Notes: generated by a model from the sequence alone, not told the origin. A stretch of 64,000 nucleotides of DNA from Bdellovibrio sp. (GCA_014376435.1 JACMRL010000016.1:85712-149711); one strand, 5' to 3'. Shown: positions 9,166-18,576, counted from the first letter of the stretch. Program-made: numbers and translations.

Positions 9166-9717
9166 CTATTTTGCCAGGCGGCATGAACAAATATCGGTGC
9201 TTTCTTTTCGGCTGCAATCAAGACTCTTTTTCTCGCCCCATTTTTGTAATTGGAGCGACTTGATTTCACGGCCCGAACGGCTGATCAGCACGATTCTTTG
9301 GCCAGCGCGAATCTCTTTAGTTTTAACCCAGTCCGATTGAATTTTCGCATGAATCAACAGCTGATTCAGAGTCGATTCGATTGTAGGCTTTTTTTGACGC
9401 GATCCGGTATCTACCGTCTCTAAGGTCTCATCGGGTAAAATCTTTGAGAGTCTCCACTTATCATTTTCAAATTTCAGCTTCTTAGAAATGCCCGCTTCCG
9501 AAAACAAAGTTTCACGCTCCTCCAAATTAGCGGACTCTAAAGAGAACTTTTGATCGATCAAATTATATAGCTCGGGAATCGTATTAATTTTTTCGCTTGG
9601 GAAATCTTCACTATAGCATTCGGCTAATACTTTTTGAAAAGCCGTTGCTTGATTTTTTGTTTTTGCAAAAATATGGATTGAACTGAAGATTATAAAAATA
9701 CTTAAAAATTGCTTCAC
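9166..9717 (-). CDS. Exported protein of unknown function
   Basis: About 183 residues from a GTG at 9717, read MKQFLSIFIIFSSIHIFA as a signal peptide followed by a charged, mostly helical mature region. I chose the GTG because AAGGA lies a few bases upstream and because the longer frame from 9762 would cross the terminator hairpin of the preceding gene. The mature part has LDQKFSLESANLEERETLF and a later segment AGQRIVLISRSGREIKSLQLQ split by polar loops; the latter looks like a short beta domain. The last 22 residues contain three cysteines (LDC, ICSC). No family is recognised. It sits between the L,D-transpeptidase and zapA. Confidence 0.65.
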   Translation of the reverse strand: MKQFLSIFIIFSSIHIFAKTKNQATAFQKVLAECYSEDFPSEKINTIPELYNLIDQKFSLESANLEERETLFSEAGISKKLKFENDKWRLSKILPDETLETVDTGSRQKKPTIESTLNQLLIHAKIQSDWVKTKEIRAGQRIVLISRSGREIKSLQLQKWGEKKSLDCSRKESTDICSCRLAK

Positions 9718-9726
9718 GGCGTCCTT

Positions 9727-9765
9727 ACCAAAAAAAATGCTAGCGTTGTGACACGCTAGCATTGG
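9727..9765 (-). terminator. Rho-independent terminator of the L,D-transpeptidase gene
   Basis: Perfect 11-bp inverted repeat, arms 9736-9746 and 9753-9763, with a 6-base loop. On the minus strand it is followed by a run of eight T (9730-9737, partly in the stem). It lies about 40 bases past the stop of the large transpeptidase gene and ends only about 10 bases before the GTG of the next gene. Confidence 0.88.
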
Positions 9766-9804
9766 TTCGAACTTTATAAAAAGAATTTTTTAGCTTTTAG
9801 CTAA

Positions 9805-12567
9805 CTACTTTCTAAAACGTAAATCTAATTTAACTTCTTGGCACATCTTAGCGCTTTCACGACCACAACCTTCTGTCGCGTCACTTGTACAATAAGAACG
9901 ATTATTCGTTCTCCACATTGATGCACTTGCGCAAGCGCCCGCTAAAGCAACAACTGGGGCTGCCGGGTCAGTTGAAACCGCTGCACTTAAATCTGTATCG
10001 TCATCTTCAACACCTGTTTGGCTGTTACCAAATGAACGTTTTTGATTTGGGTAGCTTTCGGAAATTGAACCCGTGGCTTGACGAACATCCACTTTAGAAA
10101 GTTCGCCGCGCATGCGGTAAACACCTGGCATCACCGATACGAAAGAACCCGCAGGAACAGGCGTCGCAACTAAGTAACGTAAATGCTGTTTCGGAATGAT
10201 ATCACCCGGGTAATCAGCAAAAGCTTCTTGGTAAGTTCCATTCGTACCGAACTTATAAAGATCAGCGTAATCCATCATTGATTTTGCTGCATTATAAGAC
10301 TCACACACAAATTTTGCTTGTTCACGCACATCCGTGACTAATTTTAATTTTCCGATATTGTTCTCAGAACAAAATGAATAACTGGCTGAACCAACCATGT
10401 CGATATCGCCCATGCCGGCTAGATAGAAATCACCAAACTTACGAATCGTTTGACGGAACAATCCACGACCGAAGTAGAATTTCTCAAAGTAAACTTTCTT
10501 TTGCTCAGTTAACGAAGTCATATCACGGTAGATTTTAACGGCCGCATCTTTAGCTGCAAATTTTTCTGGAATGCTGATCTTCATTAATTGAATATTTGTT
10601 ACAGCGCCTTCTTTAACTTTAACAAAACCTGGGTACATCGAGTTTTCAAAACCCACGATGTAATCACCCGCTGGTAATGCCGAAGCTGCGTTTAAAGAAA
10701 GTTGAACTGGTTGTTCACATCTGCGCTCTGCCACGCGCATTCCTGATTTAGGATTATTAGTAAAGTTTGGCTCGGTACATTTAGAAGCTAAAACTAATCC
10801 AAACTGTTGCGTGGGACCCGCTTCGCCGTTGACGCGTAAACCCGTTTTAACGGTGTCACCCGTTTGTTCACTTAATTTAACGGGAGCACTACGTAATGAT
10901 TGCGCCATGATATTTGTTTGAATACGACGGTCATGTAAGTAATTATCTTTCATAAAGCGAACTTTACCTGAAGAAGTTTTTTCAACTGTTAACGGCACCG
11001 TATAAACGGCCACGGTATCAGATTCTGGAACCATGACTTGGTAATCAGATTTGTAAACTTCGTTCGGAGTTCCCTTAGAAATAATTCCTTTGATCGAAGC
11101 TGAATCATATCCTGGAACGTTTCTTAATAGGTAACCCGCTAACCATTCAGCCATTTCTAAACGTACGCAACCTGAACTTAAATGTCTGAAGCCCGTTTTA
11201 TTAAATAAAGAGGGGTCATCGGTAAAATGCATGAAAATATCATCTGGATTTGAAGCATAGGGTTGTTTTAAATCCGGAGTTAAAGGAAATTTGAAAACTC
11301 CTAATGCATTTTTAGGTCCTGGATCCATCACGAACATATTTTGTTTGGCTAAACTGCGGCCATTATGAACCCAGTCTAAAGTTTTTGGATCAACCAACTC
11401 TTTCGTTGAACGATTATATACTTTCATACGAATGCTTTCTAAGAAAGCCGGGTTTGCTTGAATGTGCGGTAATTTATCTTGTATCACGACGCTATCCGTT
11501 GCCGTCCAACGTGGATTAAAAATCACGCGGGTAATATAAGTTCTCATCATTGGCGTACGACGTAATACGCGACCGTTGATAGAACGGAAATTTTTAATCT
11601 CTTTGTTGTTTTCGTAAACTTTTACTTCCGTTGAATTGATATTAGCAAAAATCATATTTGGCTCTAACTTCTTAGGTAACCAACGTAATTTTTCTAAGTT
11701 TGCTTCCACTTGCGCAATACGAGATTCTACCGAGGGAGTTATCACATTCCAAAAACCTGAATCTGATTTTAAAGTTGAACTGACTTCAAACGCATTTTCT
11801 TTTTGTAGCTCCTGAACGGCGGTAGATAATTCTGTATCGTATACATCGCCCGTGCCGGTTAAGGTGTATCCGTGCTGGATCATGCGCTCACGAATCGCGG
11901 GAACAGCTGCATTCTTTGCCCCGGAAGCAATATTTCCAGCAGGTTTTTTAATCGCGACGAAACCACCAGCCATTTTTGTTTTATAAAGATCAGCTAAAAT
12001 TTGTAAAGTCTGTTTATAAAATCTGTGCTCCGGAGCCAAGCTATCAACGATATCGCCCATCATTCCTGGCGTAGCTGATACTGCTTGCGCTAAAACTTTA
12101 TGTTCATTGAAAGTACGCTTGGTAAAACGCACGTCATTATCGAGTAAGCTTGGCTCAAGACGGCCATTTGATAAATGATCGGCGATAGAAATAAAAGCTT
12201 CTGACGCCGCTAATTCAAACGCGACCGCATTCGCACTACTTAAACCTCTGAAATAAGATTCAAGTTCACTATTCCAATAATCTGAAGCAATTAATCCATG
12301 CTTTTCAGATAAAGTCGTAATCATCTGCTTTAATGCCGCCGCAAAGGGGGTCGCCACACCATCACGAACCCAAATAGGTTCGTAGCCACGCTGTTCGTAT
12401 AATCGGTTTAAATCATCAGTCTCAAATAAAGCGCTACCCGCTTTTAAAATCGACTTATTAGTTGTGAAGTTTCTGATCTGTTCACGATCACCCGCGACTT
12501 GCGCCATCGAGCATTGCACAGACAATAAAATTGAAATAGCCACCGACCACGTTTTTTTCAGCATCAT
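9805..12567 (-). CDS. Large L,D-transpeptidase (YkuD / YcbB-like)
   Basis: Forms 3-3 crosslinks in peptidoglycan or attaches proteins to it. The 920 residues begin with a signal peptide (ends QCSMAQ). Residues about 45-240 resemble the YcbB scaffold (LYEQRGYEPIWVRDG; ADHLSNGRLEPSLLD), then a peptidoglycan-binding-like stretch (IRERMIQHGYTLTGTGD). The YkuD catalytic domain follows at about 275-500: IFMHFTDDPSLFNKTGFRHLSSGCVRLE contains the His and the nucleophile Cys467. After it comes a C-terminal region of about 400 residues that YcbB proteins lack. It has beta-rich parts and eight or more cysteines, some in pairs (CTEP, RRCEQ; CASASMW, CTSDATEGCGRES). A strong terminator follows. The gene stands alone, with its own promoter. 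Confidence 0.88.
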   Translation of the reverse strand: MMLKKTWSVAISILLSVQCSMAQVAGDREQIRNFTTNKSILKAGSALFETDDLNRLYEQRGYEPIWVRDGVATPFAAALKQMITTLSEKHGLIASDYWNSELESYFRGLSSANAVAFELAASEAFISIADHLSNGRLEPSLLDNDVRFTKRTFNEHKVLAQAVSATPGMMGDIVDSLAPEHRFYKQTLQILADLYKTKMAGGFVAIKKPAGNIASGAKNAAVPAIRERMIQHGYTLTGTGDVYDTELSTAVQELQKENAFEVSSTLKSDSGFWNVITPSVESRIAQVEANLEKLRWLPKKLEPNMIFANINSTEVKVYENNKEIKNFRSINGRVLRRTPMMRTYITRVIFNPRWTATDSVVIQDKLPHIQANPAFLESIRMKVYNRSTKELVDPKTLDWVHNGRSLAKQNMFVMDPGPKNALGVFKFPLTPDLKQPYASNPDDIFMHFTDDPSLFNKTGFRHLSSGCVRLEMAEWLAGYLLRNVPGYDSASIKGIISKGTPNEVYKSDYQVMVPESDTVAVYTVPLTVEKTSSGKVRFMKDNYLHDRRIQTNIMAQSLRSAPVKLSEQTGDTVKTGLRVNGEAGPTQQFGLVLASKCTEPNFTNNPKSGMRVAERRCEQPVQLSLNAASALPAGDYIVGFENSMYPGFVKVKEGAVTNIQLMKISIPEKFAAKDAAVKIYRDMTSLTEQKKVYFEKFYFGRGLFRQTIRKFGDFYLAGMGDIDMVGSASYSFCSENNIGKLKLVTDVREQAKFVCESYNAAKSMMDYADLYKFGTNGTYQEAFADYPGDIIPKQHLRYLVATPVPAGSFVSVMPGVYRMRGELSKVDVRQATGSISESYPNQKRSFGNSQTGVEDDDTDLSAAVSTDPAAPVVALAGACASASMWRTNNRSYCTSDATEGCGRESAKMCQEVKLDLRFRK

Positions 12568-12621
12568 TACGTACCACCTTTTAATAGCAAGGTACGAGAT
12601 TTCAAAAAACGATCCAGACTA

Positions 12622-12650
12622 AGACAGCTTATAATTGTTATAAGCCGTCT
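12622..12650. promoter_or_regulatory. Interrupted palindrome between L,D-transpeptidase and MNT gene
   Basis: A 29-base dyad: outer arms AGAC/GTCT (12622-12625, 12647-12650) and inner arms CTTATAA/TTATAAG (12628-12634, 12638-12644) around TTG. The sequence TAAGACAGC recurs just downstream near 12657, so a repeated half-site is possible. The position, about 90 bases before the MNT start and 55 bases before the transpeptidase start, fits an operator for either. Autoregulation by the MNT/HEPN pair is a guess. Confidence 0.45.
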
Positions 12651-12738
12651 AATAATAAGACAGCGCCGACAATTTTGGGAAACTAACTTAAATTCTTATT
12701 GTTAATGATTTAAGGTAAAATTCAGACTAATCTTGGCT

Positions 12739-13095
12739 ATGTCTCTTTTAAAGCTAGATCCAAATTTTAAGCCTTCATTTGACGGGCATGCGTTAGCACA
12801 AGGGCTTGTTAATAAAATTTTACGTGCTTTACCAATTTGCCAAGCTTATCTTTTTGGTTCGTGTGCTGAAGGCAAGAATACCACTGATTCAGATATTGAT
12901 ATTTTACTAATCGTACCAGATTCTGCCAATGTTAAAGAATATTATCAGTTTGTTAATGCACCCTTTTTTTCTGAAGTAGCGGTCGATTGGATTATAAAAA
13001 CAAGTACAGATTTTGAAAAAAATAAATCGATTGGCGGCATCGCAATGATTGCTTCACAAAACGGAATCGAGCTTAAAATTAATGGTTCAAAATAA
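12739..13095 (+). CDS. MNT-type nucleotidyltransferase antitoxin
   Basis: Minimal nucleotidyltransferase of about 118 residues, starting at MSLLKLDP. A TTG two codons earlier is possible. The catalytic motif is complete: GSCAEGKNTTDSDIDILL (GS-x-G-x-SDxD) with a third acidic residue in VAVDWII. In MNT/HEPN toxin-antitoxin systems the MNT protein adenylylates and neutralises the HEPN partner; that role is inferred here from the motif and from the neighbour. The HEPN gene starts 14 bases before this stop, so the pair is translationally coupled. The order is antitoxin first. Confidence 0.85.
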   Translation: MSLLKLDPNFKPSFDGHALAQGLVNKILRALPICQAYLFGSCAEGKNTTDSDIDILLIVPDSANVKEYYQFVNAPFFSEVAVDWIIKTSTDFEKNKSIGGIAMIASQNGIELKINGSK

Positions 13096-13489
13096 AAATA
13101 TTTTGTTTAAGAAAGAATATGCAAAACATTTGTTTGAAATTGCCAAAGGCGATCTAGATACCGCGTCAGCACTTCTGATGGCAAAGTCTCCGGGTCGTAT
13201 AGAAAATATTTTATATATGATTCAACAGTCAGTTGAAAAATCTTTAAAAGCTGTACTTATTCATAAACAAATTTCATTCCCAATTGTTCATGATCTAGGA
13301 ATTTTAATTGCTTTATTGCCTGTCGATGATTACCCGCCCGGTGGATTTGATTGGGCAGAACTAAATCCTTACGCATCGATCAGGCGATATGAGGAAGGAT
13401 CTTTACCTATCCATCGTGATGAAATTCAAGCCGCTTTTGATGCCGCACGACTTGTTCAAGATTGGGTAATTGCTCAGTTTCAAAAATAG
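13082..13489 (+). CDS. HEPN-domain protein, partner of the MNT antitoxin
   Basis: About 135 residues starting at MVQNKN (ATG 13082). It is an all-helical HEPN protein of the PF05168 kind: FEIAKGDLDTASALL, then the YMIQQSVEKSLKAVLIH helix, then IVHDLGILIALL. The C-terminal part has YASIRRYEEGSLPIHRDEI followed by AAFDAARLVQDWVIAQF. A strict RxxxxH (RX4-6H) RNase motif is not seen; the nearest candidate is R-x8-H. It could therefore be a regulated toxin with an atypical active site or a non-nuclease HEPN. Coupled to the MNT gene upstream by a 14-base overlap. Confidence 0.82.
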   Translation: MVQNKNILFKKEYAKHLFEIAKGDLDTASALLMAKSPGRIENILYMIQQSVEKSLKAVLIHKQISFPIVHDLGILIALLPVDDYPPGGFDWAELNPYASIRRYEEGSLPIHRDEIQAAFDAARLVQDWVIAQFQK

Positions 13490-13501
13490 TCCGATTTGTA
13501 A

Positions 13502-14683
13502 TTAACCTAAAATTGAATCGACGTATTCCTGATAATCGAAAGATTTAAGATCATTAATTTTTTCGCCGATTCCGACTAATTTAATTGGGATTTGCAACTG
13601 ATCGACGACTCCTAAAGCTACGCCACCCTTCGCGGTGCCATCCATTTTAGTTAGGATTACGCCTGATAAGCCCAACGCTTGGTGAAATTCTTTCGCTTGT
13701 AGTAACGCGTTCTGGCCTGAGTTCGCATCCAGCACAATCCACGTATCGTGCGGAGCTTCAGGCATCACTTTAGCCATCACGCGTTTTACTTTTTTTAATT
13801 CGTCCATCAAATGCGACTGCGTATGGAGACGCCCGGCTGTATCTAGAATAACGTAATCGTAATTTTGCCCTTTAGCCTTTGTAATCGCATCGAAGGCCAC
13901 GGCACTAGGGTCTTTGGTATTTTCAGGCCAGTAGATTTCAACACTGCCGCCCTCGTCGATGGCACCTTGTGCGCGTTCGGTCCAAGCTTTTAACTGCCCA
14001 CCCGCCGCCGCACGAAAAGTATCACCTGCCGCGACTAATACTTTTTTACCTTGGCCCGCAAGCTGCGCGGTCATTTTACCAATCGAAGTTGTTTTACCCG
14101 CGCCGTTAACTCCAACCACCATTAATACCGTCGGGCCATCGTTGGCGGTGGTTAGTAATTCAGAAACTTTTTTATTTGCGTAATTTTCGATGTAATAAGG
14201 TTTTAAAATTTCTAACATTTGTTTTTTTAGCGCGGCTTTAACGGCATTTAAATCAGAAAATTCTTTTGAAGATAATTCTTCTTCGACCACGGCTAAAAGT
14301 TTTTGTACGGTCGTTGGACCTAAATCACTGGTGTAAAGTACTTCTTCGATTTGTTCTAATACAATTTTTTTATCTTGATTTGAGAAAGCTTTTTTAATGC
14401 GACCGAAGAAACTTTCTTCGGTTTTTTTCAAAGCCTGCTTTAGATTGGTTTCAACTTCGGGTTCTACCAGGGTTAATTTGGGTGCTAGTGCGGGCGTTTG
14501 AACCGAAACTAATTCTTTTTCTTCACTGCTCGCAACCTTGAATGGTTGTTTTGGAGTTTCGGCTAATTCAATCGGTTTTTTTTTTTTAAGTTGTGAAAAT
14601 GCGATTGTTCCCACAATCACCATGAGTAATACGCCGACAAAAATTAAAAGATAAAGCATTTGGTTTGAATGAGCTTCAGACAT
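13502..14683 (-). CDS. ftsY: Signal recognition particle receptor FtsY
   Basis: SRP-receptor GTPase that docks ribosomes at the inner membrane. The 393 residues begin with a true membrane helix (LLIFVGVLLMVIVGTIAFS) in place of the usual acidic A domain. A short linker and the four-helix N domain follow (SFFGRIKKAFSNQDKKIVLEQIEEVLYTSDLG). The G domain has GVNGAGKTTSIGKM (Walker A), DTFRAAAGGQLKAW, DTAGRLHTQSHLMDEL, TKMDGTAKGG and GIGEKINDLKSFD, the usual C-terminal signature. The anchored form is common in this group. It is the last gene of the smc-DUF5522-ftsY operon, 2 bases from its neighbour. Confidence 0.95.
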   Translation of the reverse strand: MSEAHSNQMLYLLIFVGVLLMVIVGTIAFSQLKKKKPIELAETPKQPFKVASSEEKELVSVQTPALAPKLTLVEPEVETNLKQALKKTEESFFGRIKKAFSNQDKKIVLEQIEEVLYTSDLGPTTVQKLLAVVEEELSSKEFSDLNAVKAALKKQMLEILKPYYIENYANKKVSELLTTANDGPTVLMVVGVNGAGKTTSIGKMTAQLAGQGKKVLVAAGDTFRAAAGGQLKAWTERAQGAIDEGGSVEIYWPENTKDPSAVAFDAITKAKGQNYDYVILDTAGRLHTQSHLMDELKKVKRVMAKVMPEAPHDTWIVLDANSGQNALLQAKEFHQALGLSGVILTKMDGTAKGGVALGVVDQLQIPIKLVGIGEKINDLKSFDYQEYVDSILG

Positions 14684-14684
14684 A

Positions 14685-14930
14685 TTAATCCTTTTTCGTT
14701 TTTTTATCTAATTCATGAATTCCGTAAGGACAATGCCGACAGCGATTCGTACAACAATAACCCCGCTGGGTCATGTAATACGCGGTTAAAACTTGCAGGC
14801 CCGTCTCGGGGTCAATATAGGTGAACTCGCTATTTTCGCAAGCTTTTTGGTGGGCTTCAGCGATCGCTGCAACAAAAAAATCAGCCGTTGATTGTAGGTC
14901 AACAACTGATTTGGGTTTATTCTCAGACAT
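14685..14930 (-). CDS. DUF5522 cysteine-motif protein
   Basis: 81 residues. The conserved end RGYCCTNRCRHCPYG holds four cysteines and matches the DUF5522 pattern (RGYCCxxxCRHCPYG), which looks like a metal or Fe-S binding knuckle. The front half is helical (VVDLQSTADFFVAAIAEAHQKACENSEF), and YIDPETGLQVLTAYYMTQRG leads into the Cys motif. The function is unknown in any organism I can recall. It lies between smc and ftsY with gaps of only a few bases, so it is expressed with chromosome-segregation and secretion genes; the location may be accidental. Confidence 0.8.
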   Translation of the reverse strand: MSENKPKSVVDLQSTADFFVAAIAEAHQKACENSEFTYIDPETGLQVLTAYYMTQRGYCCTNRCRHCPYGIHELDKKTKKD

Positions 14931-14938
14931 AAAATGGA

Positions 14939-17900
14939 TTAGCGAATATCGGCTAAGCTAACCGATACCATTGTCGATACGCCGCGCTCTTGCATTGTCA
15001 CGCCGTAAAGTTTTTGGGCTACTTCCATCGTGTGTTTATTGTGCGTAACTACGATGATTTGTGAACGTTTCGCCATCTCACGAACTAAGTCGTTGAAGCG
15101 GAATACGTTGGCGTCATCAAGTGGTGCATCAACCTCATCCAGTAAACAATAAGGAGAAGGCTTCACTAGGAAAATTGAAAATACTAAGGCAACCGCCGTC
15201 AGAGCTTTTTCTCCACCCGACATAAGCGTTACGTTTTGCATTTTCTTTCCCGGAGGCTTCGCGATAATTTCGATTCCCATTTCGCCTTTATCATTATCTT
15301 CGATCAGGGTAAGCATCGCTTCACCACCACCGAATAGAACCGGGAATACTTTTTGGAATCTCTCATTGACTAGATCGAAAGTTTCTTTGAAACGTTTCGA
15401 ACAAATTTTATTAATACGGTCGATGACGCGGCGAAGTTGTTCTTTCGCTTCCGTTAAATCAGTGTGTTGTTGAGTTAAGAAGTTATAACGCTCTTGGGTC
15501 TCAGAGTACTCATTGATCGCCGATAAATTCACTTCACCAATTTTTGCTAACTTATCACGTAAATCTTTTAATTCCGCATCCGCTTCTTCAGGGTTACCTT
15601 CGCGGTCTGCGTATTTAGAAACAACGTCGGGTAGAAGCAGCATATACTTTTCACGAACTTGGTCGATTAAGTACTGTTCTTTCATCTTCGCTTGCTCAAG
15701 TTTAAGTTGAGCATCGTTCATTCTAGCTAAACGATCATTGCGTTCACGTTGTGATGTGATCACTTTGTCTTCTAATTCACGAATATGAGCGGTTTCAACT
15801 TCAAATTGATTTTTAAAGTTAGACATCTCTAAACGTTTTGCTTCAATTTCAGATAACATACGTTCGAAATCGATTTTGGCTTGCTCCATCGCGTACTGAC
15901 CATCGGTCGTTTGCGAATTGTAGCCTTCAGCTTCTTCTGACATACGAGATAATTGAGCTTCTAAATCAGAAACTTGTCTTTGCACCATCTCTAATTGACG
16001 AGTTACGCCCGAGAACTCTTGCGTTTTAGAAGCGGCACGAACTTGTAAGTCCATCACTTCGGTTTGCTGCGCTTCAAAACCATCTTTCATTGAGTTGTAT
16101 TCGTTGGTTAATGATTCAACTGTTGATTCAAGTTCTACTTTTAAAGTGCGTACGCCAACTAATTTCTCAGTTAATTCGTCAGATTTTGTCGTCAAAAGCT
16201 CAAGTTGTTCCGTTAATCTGCGAACTTCTTTTTCTTGGCGTTCTACCGACACCTGAGCTTGCGAAAATTCATTCTCGGCGCGCTCGAGATCTTTTTTAAA
16301 TTCGGCAACTTTGATTTCTTGTTCTAATCTGCGTTTTTGTGCACCTTCGAAATCATTTACTACGTTAGTTAATTGTGTTTCGATTTTTTTCATCGAAGCA
16401 CTGGCTAAAGCAAGCTTACCCGCCCACTCAGATTTTTTAGCTGATAATTCTTTGATTTCGCGACGACGCTTTAATACGCCTGATTCGGCTGAATCTTTCG
16501 AACCACCCGTTAAAACTCCTTCTGGAGAAAGAGTATCACCGTCTTGCGTAACGAAAGTCCAACCGCTGTATTCCGGGCGTAATTTTAATGCCGTACGAAT
16601 TGAATCAACCACGGCGACGCCGTCTAAAATCTGCGCGACACTGGTCGAATAATTTTCGTTTGATTGAACAATATTTTTTAATAAACCCATCACGCCGTTT
16701 TCAGATTGTGGATTACCTTGCAAAGGTTTCGCGTAATTACCAGAATTTGCGTAGAAACTTGAACGACCTGAATTTTGTTCTTTCAAGTGATCAACCGCAC
16801 CTGCTGACATCTGGGCCGCTTCGTCTGGTTTTTGCGATAATAACATTTGTAATTTAGTACCCAGAGCAGCTTCCATAGCGATTTCGTAATCAGCCGGAAC
16901 TTCAATCACTTCTGATACAGGCTTGAATGTCTCAGAAACTGAGCCATCCGCGTGTAATTCCGCCGATTTTGCCTTGCTCCAAAGCATCACTTGCTTAACG
17001 CCCTCTTCGAAACCTTCAAAGTTAGCCGCTAAATTTTCTAAACCGTAAAGGCGTGAAGCCGTTTCGTTTAAGTTATCTTTGAATTCTTGTACTTCGATTT
17101 GTTTTTGCTGAAGTTGTTCAGATAAAACTTTTTTATTTGCTTCGAAAGAATCCGCATCACTTGAAAGATCAATTTGCATTTGGCGTTCTTGATCTAAACC
17201 AGTGGTTACTTTACGACGGCGTGTTTCGAATTCGTGTAATTTTTCACGCAATTCATTCAAAGTCATTTCTTCTTCGGCGATATTGCCTTCAATTTCAGTA
17301 ATACGGTTAGCGAATGAATTCACTTGCGCATCTAAAGCCGATTCACTTTGGCCTAGAGCGATTTGTTCGCGACGTTTAATTGTTAATTCATCGTCGATTG
17401 TACTGTAGCGAGTTTGCGCTGCCGTAAAGGCTTCTGATTTTTCAGCTGATTCAGTGGTTAACTGCTCAGATTCTTCTTTTAAAGCTTCCGCGGAAGTTGT
17501 TAACTCATTTAAATCACGCGCGAGTAACTCATGACGGGCTTTTTGCTCGCTTAAAATACTGCCGGTCATTTGTTCGTTACGTTTGGCCTGCTCTAATTGA
17601 AAGCGAAGCTCTTGAATTTCCATTTCTTTTTTCTGCACGGCAGATTGAAAAGCGTAGAAATCTTGTTGTTTTGTCTCGACCGCTTTTTCTTGCTCCAAAA
17701 TAGTTAATTTTAAAGTTTCAAGTTCAGCTTGCATGCTAGCTAAACCAGATTCACTGCCCACTTCGATGGATTGAGCTTCATCGAAAATTCTTTGCGCAAG
17801 ATCTGCCGCCGTTTTTAAATTTACATATTGGGCCGACGATAGCCAAAGTTCTAAGTCTTCGATTTGATTTTTAATATTTCTATAACGTTCCGCACGTTGA

Positions 17901-18535
17901 GCTTGACGCTGTAAAGAATCGATCTGGCGCTTTAATTCGCCGATGATATCTTGTAGACGCACCAAGTTTTGGTCGGTCGAAATTAATTTACGCTGAGATT
18001 CTTTTTTACGAGCTTTAAATTTCGTAATTCCGGCCGCTTCCTCAATTAACATGCGACGGTCTTCAGGTTTCGCCGTGATGATTTTACCGATCATCCCTTG
18101 CGCGATGATCGAGAAACCTTTAGATCCTGCGCCCGTATCCATAAAGATCTCTTGCACGTCTTTAAGACGAGCCACTTCTTTATTAATGAAGTATTCACCT
18201 TCACCGTTACGATGAAGTTTACGAGTTACCATGATCTCAGAATATTTTAAATATTTTGCCGGAAATGGTCCGCCGTCATTTTCTAAAGTTAAAGAAACTT
18301 CACACATTCCATGTGGAGCGTAGCCTTCAGAACCTGCAAAGATCACATCCGTCATCGCTGACGCGCGTAGATCCTTCGCCGATTGATCCCCCATCACCCA
18401 CATCAAGGCATCAACGATGTTTGATTTACCGCAACCATTCGGTCCGACAACGCCCGTGATACCCGCATCGAATTGAATAACGGTACGATCTTTAAAAGAT
18501 TTGAAACCAATCAGTTCTAATTTTTTAATTCTCAA
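14939..18535 (-). CDS. smc: Chromosome segregation ATPase SMC
   Basis: Condensin subunit that organises the chromosome with ScpA/ScpB. The 1198 residues show the N-lobe with Walker A (GVVGPNGCGKSNIVDAL, about 30-46), a first coiled coil, the hinge around 500-680 (EGFEEGVKQVM; LDGVAVVD; DGDTLSPEGVLTGGS), a second coiled coil, and the C-lobe with signature LMSGGEKALTAVAL, Walker B CLLDEVDAPLDDANV and the H-loop VVTHNKHTME. All key residues are present and the length is normal. Neither scpA nor scpB lies in the window. An 18-base inverted repeat lies 40 bases upstream. First gene of an operon with DUF5522 and ftsY. Confidence 0.96.
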   Translation of the reverse strand: MRIKKLELIGFKSFKDRTVIQFDAGITGVVGPNGCGKSNIVDALMWVMGDQSAKDLRASAMTDVIFAGSEGYAPHGMCEVSLTLENDGGPFPAKYLKYSEIMVTRKLHRNGEGEYFINKEVARLKDVQEIFMDTGAGSKGFSIIAQGMIGKIITAKPEDRRMLIEEAAGITKFKARKKESQRKLISTDQNLVRLQDIIGELKRQIDSLQRQAQRAERYRNIKNQIEDLELWLSSAQYVNLKTAADLAQRIFDEAQSIEVGSESGLASMQAELETLKLTILEQEKAVETKQQDFYAFQSAVQKKEMEIQELRFQLEQAKRNEQMTGSILSEQKARHELLARDLNELTTSAEALKEESEQLTTESAEKSEAFTAAQTRYSTIDDELTIKRREQIALGQSESALDAQVNSFANRITEIEGNIAEEEMTLNELREKLHEFETRRRKVTTGLDQERQMQIDLSSDADSFEANKKVLSEQLQQKQIEVQEFKDNLNETASRLYGLENLAANFEGFEEGVKQVMLWSKAKSAELHADGSVSETFKPVSEVIEVPADYEIAMEAALGTKLQMLLSQKPDEAAQMSAGAVDHLKEQNSGRSSFYANSGNYAKPLQGNPQSENGVMGLLKNIVQSNENYSTSVAQILDGVAVVDSIRTALKLRPEYSGWTFVTQDGDTLSPEGVLTGGSKDSAESGVLKRRREIKELSAKKSEWAGKLALASASMKKIETQLTNVVNDFEGAQKRRLEQEIKVAEFKKDLERAENEFSQAQVSVERQEKEVRRLTEQLELLTTKSDELTEKLVGVRTLKVELESTVESLTNEYNSMKDGFEAQQTEVMDLQVRAASKTQEFSGVTRQLEMVQRQVSDLEAQLSRMSEEAEGYNSQTTDGQYAMEQAKIDFERMLSEIEAKRLEMSNFKNQFEVETAHIRELEDKVITSQRERNDRLARMNDAQLKLEQAKMKEQYLIDQVREKYMLLLPDVVSKYADREGNPEEADAELKDLRDKLAKIGEVNLSAINEYSETQERYNFLTQQHTDLTEAKEQLRRVIDRINKICSKRFKETFDLVNERFQKVFPVLFGGGEAMLTLIEDNDKGEMGIEIIAKPPGKKMQNVTLMSGGEKALTAVALVFSIFLVKPSPYCLLDEVDAPLDDANVFRFNDLVREMAKRSQIIVVTHNKHTMEVAQKLYGVTMQERGVSTMVSVSLADIR

Positions 18536-18576
18536 AGTAATTCCCCTGCTAATTCTTGTGTCTAACTAACTACTTA

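Noticed and set aside
13082..13489. Classical RX4-6H RNase motif in the first HEPN protein
   Set aside because: The only R...H pair in the expected region is R-x8-H, so a nuclease active site is not claimed.
16090..16299. Plus-strand frames inside smc and other genes
   Set aside because: All are shadows of strong minus-strand genes with no ribosome site or family match.
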